NCBI RefSeq assembly: GCF_013362995.1
Contig: NZ_JABWDV010000423.1
Coordinates: forward strand, 1-41,893
Source: Streptomyces sp. TRM64462
GTDB lineage: Bacteria > Actinomycetota > Actinomycetes > Streptomycetales > Streptomycetaceae
Reading direction: 5' to 3'
Length of the DNA stretch: 41,893 bases
Shown here: piece by piece, positions 7,459 to 15,237 of the stretch
Numbering within the stretch: position 1 is the stretch's first letter
Layout of the letters: each line of letters starts with the position of its first letter
Position numbers and translations under genes: made by a program
Notes under the pieces: generated by a model
What the model saw: only the letters and a program-made list of their open reading frames with translations
What the model was told of the DNA's origin: nothing
Databases searched by the model: none

Positions 7459-8034
7459 TCAGACGTTGACGCCGAAGTCGGCGGCGATACCGGCGAGTCC
7501 GGACGCGTAGCCCTGGCCGACGGCGCGGAACTTCCACTCGGCGCCGTGCCGGTAGAGCTCGCCGAAGACCATGGCGGTCTCGGTGGCGGCGTCCTCGGAG
7601 AGGTCGTAGCGGGCGAGTTCGGCGCCGCCCGCCTGGTTGACGACGCGGATGAAGGCGTTGCGGACCTGTCCGAAGCTCTGGCCGCGGTTGTCGGCGTCAT
7701 GGATGGAAACGGGGAAGACGATCCGGGTGACGTCGGCGGGGACGGCGGCGAGGTCGACCTTGATGCTCTCGTCGTCACCCTCGCCCTCGCCGGTGAGGTT
7801 GTCGCCGGTGTGCTCGACGGAACCGTCAGGGCTGGTGAGGTTGTTGTAGAAGACGAAGTGCCGGTCGGAGAGGACCCTGCCGGAGTCGTTCAGCAGCAGG
7901 GCGCTGGCGTCGAGGTCGAAGTCGGTTCCGGAGGTGGTGCGGACGTCCCAGCCGAGCCCGACCACCACGGCCGTCAGGCCGGGAGCCTCCTTGCTCAGTG
8001 AGACGTTGCCGCCCTTGGCGAGGCTCACACCCAT
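7459..8034 (-). CDS. TerD-family protein (second copy)
   Basis: 191 residues, the normal length of TerD. It contains [56 protein letters not shown] (acidic calcium-site region), [19 protein letters not shown] and [20 protein letters not shown], all family hallmarks. It is closer to canonical TerD than the copy at 4880, which has a divergent C-terminus. The palindrome at 8108 lies 74 bp upstream of the start. Proteins of this family are cytoplasmic and bind calcium through the conserved Asp clusters. Confidence 0.93.
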   Translation of the reverse strand: MGVSLAKGGNVSLSKEAPGLTAVVVGLGWDVRTTSGTDFDLDASALLLNDSGRVLSDRHFVFYNNLTSPDGSVEHTGDNLTGEGEGDDESIKVDLAAVPADVTRIVFPVSIHDADNRGQSFGQVRNAFIRVVNQAGGAELARYDLSEDAATETAMVFGELYRHGAEWKFRAVGQGYASGLAGIAADFGVNV

Positions 8035-8107
8035 GTCGTCGTTCCTCTCGTGTCTGCGGACAGGGCGGGTCGGTCGCCCGGCCCGAGCGGTGTTCCGGAG
8101 AATTGAA

Positions 8108-8123
8108 TCTACAGCAGTGTAGA
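8108..8123. promoter_or_regulatory. Operator TCTACA-GCAG-TGTAGA
   Basis: A perfect palindrome 74 bp upstream of the second TerD gene and 41 bp beyond the stop codon of the LCP gene on the same strand, so it can only serve TerD. It is identical to the 5530 site except for the last spacer base. Confidence 0.8.
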
Positions 8124-8163
8124 AACTGAGGGGGATGTGTTTCGGTCGCGCCGCCCGCGGGTG

Positions 8164-9570
8164 TCAGCCGCGTATCCCTGAGAAGTCGGGGCCCAGCGTG
8201 AGGGTGACCGCGTCACCTGCCGGCTCTTCGCTCGTCGCGGCGGTGGCAGGGACCCCCAGGCGGGCGGCGAGCGCCTCGGCCTTCTGCTGGAGTCCATGGC
8301 TGTACGTCACCGAGGTCGCCGTAGCCGAGGGGGCGTTGCCGATGTCGTGGACGCGGTAACCCGCCGCGCGCAGGTCGGTCGCGACCTCGGCGGCCTGGCC
8401 GGGACTGCCCGTGCCGTTGAGCACCCGGACCGCGATGGTCGGCGCGGGCACGGGCTCGGCGGAGGTCAGCTCGGTCTTGTCGACCTCCTGGTCCTGCGCC
8501 AGAGCGGTGAAGAGCTGCCGCGCCTGCGGGTACTGCCAGGAGACGTTGGCCCTGTCGCTGGGGACGTCCAGCTCCCGCGGGTAGTTGGGGACGGTCATGA
8601 AGGTGAGCCGGTCCTGGGGGATGCCGCGCAGGGCGGTGGCCAGTTCGGTCAGCGGTTTGATGCCCGCAAGAGCCCTGTCGGTCGTGATGGAACTGGTCGC
8701 CGCGTCCAGGAAGTCGTACAGGGCGCCTGGGCTCGTCAGCTTCTCCTGCGCCTTGGCAGCGAGCGCCCGCATGAATTCCTGCTGGCGTCCGATGCGCCCG
8801 ATGTCGGAGCCGTCGCCCACGCTGTAGCGCGTGCGGACGTATCCCAGGGCCTGTTCGTCGCGCACGGTCTGGCAGCCTGCCGCCAGGTCGAGTCGCGCCT
8901 TCTTGTCGCGGATGGCCTGCTCGGGGCAGACCTCTATGCCGTCCAGGGCGTTGACCATGCCCTTGAAGCCCTGGAAGTCGACGGACACGAAATGGTCGAC
9001 GCGCAGGCCGGTGTTGTGCTCGATCGTCCTGATCGTGCAGGCGGCGGCGCTGCCGACGTCTCCCGTGGTGCCGCCGACGGCGAAGGCGGAGTTCAGTTTG
9101 AAGCGGTTCGGTCGGGAGGACGAGCCGTCTCCCCGGTCGCACTCCGGTATCTGCACCCACGAGTCGCGAGGCAGCGAGACCACCGCGCCCCACTCGCGGT
9201 TCGCCGCGATATGGACGATCATCAGGGTGTCCGACTGCATGGTGTCCAGTCCCTTGCCGTACGAGGCGTTCGCCCCCGCGCGGCTGTCGGAGCCCACCAC
9301 GAGGATGTTCCTCGCCCCGGGGCTCAGATTCGCCGGGCGCTCCCCGCCGACCTTGCCGTCGATGTCGGAGGCGTGGATGTTGCCGTCCAGCCGCTGGTAC
9401 AGCCACGCGGCCGTACCGCCGGCGGCAACGAGCAGCACGACGAGGGCGGCGCCGGTGCGGACGAGAATCCGGCCGCGCCGCGTCAGCCGCTGCTTCTGGC
9501 GCCCGCGCGGCCGTGCCTCCGACCGGCCGCGTGAGCGCGGTCTGCCCACCGTCCCTGCTCCCACGTGCAT
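8164..9570 (-). CDS. LytR-CpsA-Psr (LCP) family wall-polymer transferase with LytR_C domain
   Basis: A 468-residue membrane-anchored LCP protein. These enzymes transfer glycopolymers from lipid carriers to peptidoglycan outside the membrane. A basic cytoplasmic tail (~1-30) precedes one transmembrane helix (~33-55). The LCP domain follows with VVGSDSRAGANASYGKG, SDTLMIVHI and SLPRDSWVQIP, including the conserved Asp and Arg residues. The C-terminal ~90 residues form a LytR_C domain (IAVRVLNGTGSPGQAAEVA). I chose ATG 9570 (preceded by AGGACGG), because longer versions would begin within or before the operator at 9653. It is divergent from the blaI-like gene. Confidence 0.9.
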   Translation of the reverse strand: MHVGAGTVGRPRSRGRSEARPRGRQKQRLTRRGRILVRTGAALVVLLVAAGGTAAWLYQRLDGNIHASDIDGKVGGERPANLSPGARNILVVGSDSRAGANASYGKGLDTMQSDTLMIVHIAANREWGAVVSLPRDSWVQIPECDRGDGSSSRPNRFKLNSAFAVGGTTGDVGSAAACTIRTIEHNTGLRVDHFVSVDFQGFKGMVNALDGIEVCPEQAIRDKKARLDLAAGCQTVRDEQALGYVRTRYSVGDGSDIGRIGRQQEFMRALAAKAQEKLTSPGALYDFLDAATSSITTDRALAGIKPLTELATALRGIPQDRLTFMTVPNYPRELDVPSDRANVSWQYPQARQLFTALAQDQEVDKTELTSAEPVPAPTIAVRVLNGTGSPGQAAEVATDLRAAGYRVHDIGNAPSATATSVTYSHGLQQKAEALAARLGVPATAATSEEPAGDAVTLTLGPDFSGIRG

Positions 9571-9652
9571 GCCCCGTCCTGCCCCGCGCTGGTGTACCGA
9601 ACGTCCGATCGGCCCCTGCTCCGTGTTCCCCGGCGCGGGACCGACCCCAGAA

Positions 9653-9668
9653 TCTACAACGCCGTAGA
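9653..9668. promoter_or_regulatory. Shared operator TCTACA-ACGC-CGTAGA between the LCP gene and blaI-like gene
   Basis: An 11-of-12 symmetric copy of the palindrome in the 236-bp divergent space, 83 bp upstream of the LCP start and 139 bp upstream of the BlaI-like start. Its position suggests that the repressor could control itself and the LCP gene together. Confidence 0.7.
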
Positions 9669-9806
9669 AGATGGGTGGACGCGAGTGCTCTCGCGCTGCA
9701 CGGTGGAACGTGACGGGCCCGTCGAGCCGCCGGATGCGCAGGCACGGGTTCAGTACCATGAACGCCCTCGCCGCACGGCGAGGTCGGTGAGCAGGAGGCG
9801 GGTGCC

Positions 9807-10211
9807 ATGACCGAACGGAACGAGGGCGTCGTCGGTCGGCAGCCCGGCCGCCGGGCCCAGGGGGAGCTGGAGGCCGCGGTCCTGACGGCTCTGCGGAGCG
9901 CGTCGCGCCCGGTCACCGCGGCCTACGTGCAGGAGCGTCTCGGTCAGGGACTCGCCTATACGACCGTGGTCACCATCCTGACCCGGCTGCAGGCCAAGGG
10001 GGCGGTGGCGCGGCAGCGAGCGGGCCGGGCCTTCGAGTGGACCGCGGTCGCGGACGAGGCGGGCCTCGCGGCTCTGCGGATGCGTCGCCTGCTGGACGCG
10101 GAGGCGGACCGCGAGACGGTGCTGGCCAGGTTCGTCACCGCCCTGCTGCCCGACGACGAGAAGCTCCTGCGCGGCCTGCTTGCCCAGCAGCCCGAAGACG
10201 CCCAAGGCTGA
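9807..10211 (+). CDS. BlaI/MecI/CopY-family transcriptional repressor
   Basis: A 134-residue winged-helix repressor of the BlaI/MecI/CopY family. The wing-helix region (~residues 18-76) contains LEAAVLTALRSASRPVTA, YVQERLGQGLAYTTVVTILT and RLQAKGAVARQRAGRAFEW, all in the family pattern. The dimerisation helices follow (ALRMRRLLDAEADRETVLA..., DDEKLLRGLLAQ). ATG 9807 has AGGAGG eight bases upstream. The M56 peptidase gene starts 4 bases after its stop, the classical blaI-blaR1 arrangement. Family members bind TACA/TGTA palindromes in staphylococcal bla and mec operators, which fits the TACA-N4-TGTA cores scattered around this gene. Confidence 0.9.
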   Translation: MTERNEGVVGRQPGRRAQGELEAAVLTALRSASRPVTAAYVQERLGQGLAYTTVVTILTRLQAKGAVARQRAGRAFEWTAVADEAGLAALRMRRLLDAEADRETVLARFVTALLPDDEKLLRGLLAQQPEDAQG

Positions 10212-10215
10212 CGGC

Positions 10216-11145
10216 GTGGGCGTCTTCGTCTTTCTTCCCCTCGTCCTGCCCCTGTCGGCGTGGCCGATAGCCCGGCTCGCCGAGCAGCACCTGCATCCGC
10301 GTGCCGCCACCTGGCTGCTGACCGCGGTCGCCGTCGTCCTGGCCGTCTGCAGCACCCTGTGCCTGGCTCTGCTGATGGTGGTCGGCACCGCGCAGCTCCC
10401 CGGAAACCCGCTGCCGGACGGCTGGTCCGACCCCGAGGTCCGTGAGGCGGTCCCGTACGACGAGGTGGCGGGCAAGGCGGCCATCCCCGCCCTGATCGCG
10501 GTGCTCGTCTCCTGCGGCAGGGCGGCCTGGCGGCACCACCGGGTACGGCTCCAGGCGAGCCGGGCCCTCGACGGCCTGCCCCCACGGTCCGTCGCGGTCC
10601 TGCCGGACGACGTGCCGTACGCGTACGCACTGCCCGGAAGGCGCGACCGGGTCGTTGCCACGACAGGCATGCTCCACGTGCTCACGGGGCCCGAGCGCCG
10701 CGCGCTGTTCGCGCATGAGCGCGCCCATCTCGTGGGCCGTCACCACCGGTTCCTGCTGGCCGTACAGCTGGCCGCCCGCGCGAACCCGTTCCTGCGCCCG
10801 CTGCGTACCGCCGTCGCCTACACCACCGAGCGATGGGCGGACGAGGAAGCCGCCGCCCGCGTGGGCAGCCGTCGGCTCGTGGCACGGGCGGTGGGCAAGG
10901 CGGCGCTGGTGTCCCGCGGGGCCCCCGGTGTCACCCTGGCGGGCTTCGCCGCGCCGGGGCCGGTCCCGCGCCGGGTGGCCGCCCTGCTGGGGCCTGCGCC
11001 CTCGGCCCGGAACTGGCCGCCGGCGTTCACCGCGGTCGGCCTGGCCGCGTGGGGAGCCGCGGCCGGCACCACGGTCTCGGCGTTCTCGTCGGCCAACGCC
11101 GCGGTGAGTCTGTTCTTCATCCTGAAGGCCGCCACCCCGCTGTAG
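10216..11145 (+). CDS. M56-family membrane metallopeptidase (BlaR1-like, no sensor domain)
   Basis: A 309-residue membrane peptidase with HERAH at residues 167-171, the HExxH zinc motif, and transmembrane segments at ~1-20, ~32-56, ~86-100 and near the C-terminus (~265-305). In the BlaR1 paradigm such an enzyme cleaves, or promotes cleavage of, the neighbouring BlaI repressor. This protein lacks the extracytoplasmic penicillin-binding sensor domain of staphylococcal BlaR1, as is usual for actinobacterial M56 proteins, so its signal is unknown. I used GTG 10216, 4 bases after the blaI-like stop; a longer start inside blaI is possible but adds only an unlikely hydrophilic leader. Confidence 0.87.
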   Translation: MGVFVFLPLVLPLSAWPIARLAEQHLHPRAATWLLTAVAVVLAVCSTLCLALLMVVGTAQLPGNPLPDGWSDPEVREAVPYDEVAGKAAIPALIAVLVSCGRAAWRHHRVRLQASRALDGLPPRSVAVLPDDVPYAYALPGRRDRVVATTGMLHVLTGPERRALFAHERAHLVGRHHRFLLAVQLAARANPFLRPLRTAVAYTTERWADEEAAARVGSRRLVARAVGKAALVSRGAPGVTLAGFAAPGPVPRRVAALLGPAPSARNWPPAFTAVGLAAWGAAAGTTVSAFSSANAAVSLFFILKAATPL

Positions 11146-11178
11146 CCGGGTGCACCGCTGCCGCGCGTGATGGTCGAC

Positions 11179-11832
11179 TCAGCCGCCGCTGCGGTGCACG
11201 CGCAAGTGACCCACCCGGAAGGACATGTCGGTCACGCCGGCATCCGGCGGGGCATGGTGCTGCCCGGCCGACACGGACAGGTTGACGATGAGGTAGGCGC
11301 TCCAGTGCCTGCCCACGCCCGTACCGTCAGCGAAGACCCGCCGCCCGTTCACCCACCACACGACCGACCGGTCACCGAAGGCGACGCGCAGATCCACCCA
11401 GGCTCCGGGGGCGACGGCGGGGTCACGGTGATAGTGGCACCCGCCGTTGACGTGGTTCGACAGCTCCAGGACGTCGGGGTTGTCCGGGTGGTACTCGAAG
11501 ACGTCGATCTCCTGGCCCCCGTCGCGCCAGGTCCAGATCGCCGGCCACGCCCCCAGTGCCCTGGCCAGCCGCACTCTGGCCTCCAGCACGTCCCCGGTGC
11601 GGACCATGAATCCCCCGCGGCTGCCCTCGGTGGTCAGCAGCCCGGCGTTCCACAGCCCGTCCGGCCGCAGAGCCGCGCGGAAGGCACCGCTGCGGCAGTA
11701 GAACGAGTCGTCGGCGAGATGGTTCAGTTTCCCGTCCCCCGGATTGACCGGCCCACCGCCGGGATACGCCCACGACCGCCCCGCGATCCGCTGCGCGGCC
11801 GACGCGAAATCGGCGGTGAACGTGGCAGACAT
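11179..11832 (-). CDS. GH16-like glycoside hydrolase (beta-glucanase fold)
   Basis: A 217-residue protein with the GH16 catalytic signature E-x-D-x-x-E as EIDVFEYH (~residues 117-124). It also has jelly-roll motifs SGAFRAALRPDGLWNAGLL, LGAWPAIWTW, AFGDRSVVWWVNGRRVF and AYLIVNLSVS. ATG 11832 follows GAGGTG at good spacing; upstream ATG 11856 has no better site. No signal peptide is evident, so either it is cytoplasmic or uses another export route. GH16 enzymes act on beta-1,3/1,4-glucans or related polymers; the substrate here cannot be read. It converges on the M56 gene (33-bp gap). Confidence 0.82.
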   Translation of the reverse strand: MSATFTADFASAAQRIAGRSWAYPGGGPVNPGDGKLNHLADDSFYCRSGAFRAALRPDGLWNAGLLTTEGSRGGFMVRTGDVLEARVRLARALGAWPAIWTWRDGGQEIDVFEYHPDNPDVLELSNHVNGGCHYHRDPAVAPGAWVDLRVAFGDRSVVWWVNGRRVFADGTGVGRHWSAYLIVNLSVSAGQHHAPPDAGVTDMSFRVGHLRVHRSGG

Positions 11833-12634
11833 GGGCGACACCTCACTGATCGGCATCGGCCACCGTACCCACCGCGGGCGGACGTGAGCCCGAACGGAAG
11901 CGCGCGGCGAGCTCTGCTCGCGGAGCGGACTACACCCTGCGCAGCGACTGCGCGTTGTGGCTCGCCCCCCAACGGCGGGGCCCGGACGCGAACCGCTGCC
12001 CCGGGACGGATGATCCGTCACGGTGCGAGGGGCCAACGGCCCGCCGGCCCGAACGCCTGGAGCTGTGAGCGATCCGCGGAGCTCACAGCAGCGGGATCTT
12101 CGCGGGTGCTACGCCAGCCACACAGCAGCGGATCTGGCGCAAGCCACCATGGGCCCGGCTCGCAGGTCGAGACGAAGAGCCGCTGTGCCTGCCTGTAGAA
12201 ACCTGGCGAGCTCCTGGGCGCGGCGCTTTCCCGCGACCTGGGGCACGCGGAGGGTACGACGACGGGCAACGGGTCAGACGACAAACAAGACCCAGGTCAC
12301 TGACCAGGGACTTCGCCGTGGAGCGGGTGACGGGAATCAAAGCCGCGCTCTGAGCTTGGGAATCTACTGAGCGAAACGCGTTCACACCATCTCTGACCTG
12401 AGTGGACACGTTCCGGTGAGCGTCTCTCGGAGGCCCTCAGGATCCGGTTCTGACCGCTGCTGACCGCTCTCAAGGGCACGGTTGGGGCACGCCTTCACAG
12501 TGCTGCTGTGGAAGAGGCGCGAGCCGCCTGGACCACCCGCGGGCGGAGTCTGGTTGGTAGTCGTCCTTGCACAGGATTGCACCCGCAAGCTGTTAGCTGG
12601 AGGGCGTCGGGGTGACATCCGCGTCGGCCGCACC
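11833..12634. other. Gene-free stretch containing the left end of the island
   Basis: No convincing coding frame in about 800 bp. It holds the promoter region of the GH16-like gene, then the decayed tRNA-Gly/terminator copy (12281-12362), then about 270 bp with no identified element. Short frames here have atypical arginine- and proline-rich translations. Confidence 0.6.
12281..12362 (-). repeat. Putative attL: decayed copy of the tRNA-Gly(CCC) 3' half and its terminator
   Basis: Without gaps, 75 of 82 positions match 34430-34511, which contains the terminator and the CCA end through the anticodon loop of the intact tRNA-Gly gene. Similarity stops inside the anticodon loop. Substitutions in the T-arm region make this copy unable to form a normal tRNA. 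Both copies have the same orientation, 22,149 bp apart. Confidence 0.82.
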
Positions 12635-12943
12635 TCAGGCCGAAGGCTGGGCCTTCCAAGAGCGGGCTAGAGAGTCGTCCCACGCGGACTCCGCGTCGTA
12701 GTCAAAGGACGCTGCCCTACAGCCCCGGTTGCGGGCAGGGTTGCAATGGACCCAGTTGTCTTCGCCGGGGCCCAGCTCGATGGGCTTCCGACAGTTGCGA
12801 CACTCCGACCGCTCGGTGGCCGAGCTGATGCTCGCGGCCAACTCGTCGATGCGCTCGAGCAGCTCACGCGCAGACATCTCGGGGTCCTCTGTGGCCAAGA
12901 GAGCGACCAAGCGGCGGGCGTTCTGGACGGTGGACGCGTTCAA
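12635..12943 (-). CDS. Small zinc-ribbon-like hypothetical protein
   Basis: A 102-residue protein, not recognised. A helical N-terminal half (ARRLVALLATEDPEMSAREL, LERIDELAASI) precedes a Cys/His-rich segment with CRNC, HC and GC spaced like a zinc ribbon (~residues 48-77). The start is TTG 12943 with AAGGGG upstream; no ATG or GTG lies nearby in frame. It is the first gene inside the left end of the island, and a second small Cys-rich gene follows on the same strand. Confidence 0.6.
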   Translation of the reverse strand: MNASTVQNARRLVALLATEDPEMSARELLERIDELAASISSATERSECRNCRKPIELGPGEDNWVHCNPARNRGCRAASFDYDAESAWDDSLARSWKAQPSA

Positions 12944-13125
12944 CGCGGTGACCCCTTAGGTGAGATGTCTGGCGAACCCATCCGATCCTGCCCGACACGG
13001 GCTGAATGTGTCCTGGCTACGACAGATCCCGTTCGGGGCCGGGGTGGACGAGACCCACCCGTGACCCCAAGGGGCAGGTTGGAGAATGCGTGGACGGGGC
13101 CACGGCGGCCCGGGATCAAGCGTCC

Positions 13126-13443
13126 CTATCGCGCCGCGTCGCAGCTCTCGCAGCGGCTCACAGCCACCCGCTCGGCGTTGCCCTGCGTGGCGCGGAGCGG
13201 GTTGGAGGGCGCGAGACGGCGCCATGCCCCGGGGGACGGAGCGGGGACCCAGCCATAGCGGGGTGGCTGGATGTCGGCCGGGACGATGTGCATGCAGCCA
13301 GGAAGGTGGGCCTTGCCGCTGGCGTGGATGATGATCGCAGTCTCCGGCCAGCCGTCCCATTCGCTGGTGGGCGCGCTGTTGCTCGGTGCGAGGGGAGCGC
13401 AGTCTGCGCAGTTGTGCATTTCATGGCGCTCGCAGTACTGCAT
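13126..13443 (-). CDS. Small Cys/His-rich hypothetical protein
   Basis: A 105-residue protein starting at ATG 13443 (GTGAGG just upstream; GTG 13452 is the alternative). It begins with MQYCERHEMHNCADCAP and ends with SRCESCDAAR, with a central IIIHASGKAHLPGCMHI. The paired C-x2-C and H-x-x-C elements at both ends suggest a single metal site. I recognise no family. It is downstream of the CHAT protease gene on the same strand (171-bp gap), so the two may be transcribed together. Confidence 0.6.
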   Translation of the reverse strand: MQYCERHEMHNCADCAPLAPSNSAPTSEWDGWPETAIIIHASGKAHLPGCMHIVPADIQPPRYGWVPAPSPGAWRRLAPSNPLRATQGNAERVAVSRCESCDAAR

Positions 13444-13613
13444 CGTCCTCACCCAGTCAGGTCTCGAGCTGTTGCTCGGTGCGGTCGAGCCAGCTCACGT
13501 ACCAGTGCGATATATGACCGTTGTTATCCGGCCCTACTGGCACGCTGCGGCACACCCGGCTCTGCAAGAGCCATCCTCCTCCACGAGGACTGCCAGCCTG
13601 CTTGATCAGGGCG

Positions 13614-14651
13614 TCACTGGGGCGGCCGTACGAGGAAGGTTGCGCTGGGGTCAACGTCCGAGGCACAGGTGAGGACTGGCAGCTCGTGATCGGGTGATCC
13701 CATCATCTCCACGATGGCTCGCCCTGTCATGTGGGCTGCATGGATCGACTGACCGTCTGCCACGCTGGTGTAGAAGCGAGCGGCGTAGTTGATCGCGTCC
13801 GTGTCATCGACCTCGTCAGCCATACCGATCGCGAACGGAACGGTTTCGACAAGGCGCTTGCCCTGGGCCGCAGAGTGGCAAGAGTTCAGCAATACCAGCA
13901 GTGGAGGCGCGTCGACTGCCTTGATGGCGCTGGAAAAGGCACGAGCGGAGACGATGGCCCCATCGTGCGGCTCGTCGAGGTCCTGCTCGAAAACGATCAG
14001 ATCCTTGTCGCTGTGACCGGAGAAGTGCACCACGTGAGGCCGGAACCTGGTGAGACCATCGAGGAGGTGCTCGACAGTCGCGGCAGGATGAACGTCCAGT
14101 TCCACAAGATCACGGTGAAGCGACCTCTCGACCGCCGAACGGATGCGTGCCTGCTCTCGATTGACACGCAGGTCGCCGCCTGAGGCGGCACCCAGCATCA
14201 GCACGCGCAACCTCTCCTTCTTAGGCTCCCGAAGCTGCCGCAGCGCGCTCTCGACGCGTCCCTCGGTCAGGGACAGGCGGTCATTGATCTTCCTTCGCTC
14301 GGCAGCGGCTTTACGCTCGGCATCCTTCCGGTCCCGGTCGCGCTCGGCTTGCTCTGCCTTGGCCAGCTTCACCTGGATGTCTGCCGCCTCCTTGCTGAAC
14401 CGAGCCGCCTTCCCACTCCACGAAGCCGCCTCGCGTGCAGCGGAATTGGCTGCGTTCTCCTGGCGCTCCGCCTCCCGTACCTTGCTATTCCGGGTAGACA
14501 GGCTGGACGCCTTCGCAGCGGCAGCTTGAGCTTTCGCAGCGGCAGCGCGCTTGTCGGCCTCCTTCTTCCGGTACTCGCCGGCCTTCTTGTCCGCAGCGGC
14601 TCGCGCCTTCTGCTTCTGCTCCAGCTGGTTCCGGTAGTAGCTCGGATTCAT
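13614..14651 (-). CDS. Stand-alone CHAT-domain (caspase-like) protease with coiled-coil N-terminus
   Basis: A 345-residue protein. Residues ~8-140 are Ala/Lys/Glu/Arg-rich and predicted coiled coil. Residues ~145-345 form a CHAT domain, a caspase-fold cysteine peptidase, starting with RLRVLMLGAASGGDLRVNRE. The catalytic dyad is visible: His213 in VVHFSGH and Cys258 in LLVLLNSCHSA. ATG 14651 follows GAGAGG at seven bases. No NB-ARC, TPR or gasdermin gene is adjacent, so any partner is unknown. CHAT proteases in bacteria are frequent effectors of immune or cell-death systems, but here that is inference from family and island context. Confidence 0.88.
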   Translation of the reverse strand: MNPSYYRNQLEQKQKARAAADKKAGEYRKKEADKRAAAAKAQAAAAKASSLSTRNSKVREAERQENAANSAAREAASWSGKAARFSKEAADIQVKLAKAEQAERDRDRKDAERKAAAERRKINDRLSLTEGRVESALRQLREPKKERLRVLMLGAASGGDLRVNREQARIRSAVERSLHRDLVELDVHPAATVEHLLDGLTRFRPHVVHFSGHSDKDLIVFEQDLDEPHDGAIVSARAFSSAIKAVDAPPLLVLLNSCHSAAQGKRLVETVPFAIGMADEVDDTDAINYAARFYTSVADGQSIHAAHMTGRAIVEMMGSPDHELPVLTCASDVDPSATFLVRPPQ

Positions 14652-14952
14652 CACGTGGCCTCTCGACTCGCTCGTGCCACCACGCTACGAGGCGCCACTG
14701 AAAGCAGGGAGCGAACCTGCGCATTAGGAGGATCGGTTGGGAGGCGGATCCGTGGGCGGATTTTTCGTGCTCATGGAGCCAGTGGTGCTGATGTAGTGAA
14801 ACGAGAAGCAGGGCATCTGCTGAGTCTGGGGCAGTCGGGTGCTGATCCGGGTACTCGGACAGAGGGCACCTCGGAGGGGCGTGACCTGGACCGGTCATTG
14901 AGGAGCACCGGAGAGGAGGGAAGTGCCTCCGAGTGGTGCTCACGATGAAGGT
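14652..14952. other. Gene-free stretch upstream of the CHAT gene
   Basis: About 300 bp with no coding frame I believe. It should contain the CHAT promoter. A split inverted repeat is visible (CCTCGGAGG near 14872 and CCTCCGAG near 14926). Confidence 0.45.
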
Positions 14953-15129
14953 TTACTCAGGAGGCCGGGGCAGTTCCGCGCCTGGTTCGCGGGCCAGCAG
15001 TACCAGTGCGGCCGCGCCCATGGGGATCGAGGCGCACAGCAGCAGGACCGGGCCGTAGCGGCCTGTCAGGTCGTGGCCGAGCGCGACGGCGACCGGGCCG
15101 AGGGCACCGGCACCGACGCCCACCTCGCG
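14953..15129 (-). pseudogene. C-terminal fragment of an MFS-type transporter
   Basis: On the minus strand the last ~55 codons read like the final helices of a major facilitator transporter: GALGPVAVALGHDLTGRYGP, then LLLCASIPMGAAALVLLA and a short hydrophilic tail ending at the stop (14953-14955). Immediately upstream of this the translation becomes non-membrane and Arg-rich, and no transporter body exists. It is a 3' relic, probably left by recombination. Confidence 0.65.
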
Positions 15130-15237
15130 CTTCCCTTCTCGCTCGCGCGGGCCGCATGGTCTGCGAGAGAGAACACCTTTGCCCCGACAGCGCGGTAGCG
15201 TCCCCCGTGAGACCGATCGCGTAAGGACGGACACCGC

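Noticed and set aside
9571..9759. 63-codon N-terminal extension of the LCP protein
   Set aside because: Would place the start upstream of the operator at 9653 and adds non-homologous sequence.
9749..9764. GTTCA-N6-TGAAC palindrome upstream of the blaI-like gene
   Set aside because: Possible second operator, but it occurs once here and does not match the regulon motif; too little to call.
12196..12203. TGTAGAAAC half-site
   Set aside because: No left half-site at the right spacing; a single hexamer in gene-free DNA is expected by chance.
13457..13666. 69-codon minus-strand frame between the CHAT and small Cys-rich genes
   Set aside because: Overlaps the CHAT 3' end in another frame and has no ribosome site or motif.
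13769..13777. TGTAGAAGC half-site
   Set aside because: Lies inside the CHAT coding region and lacks the left half-site.
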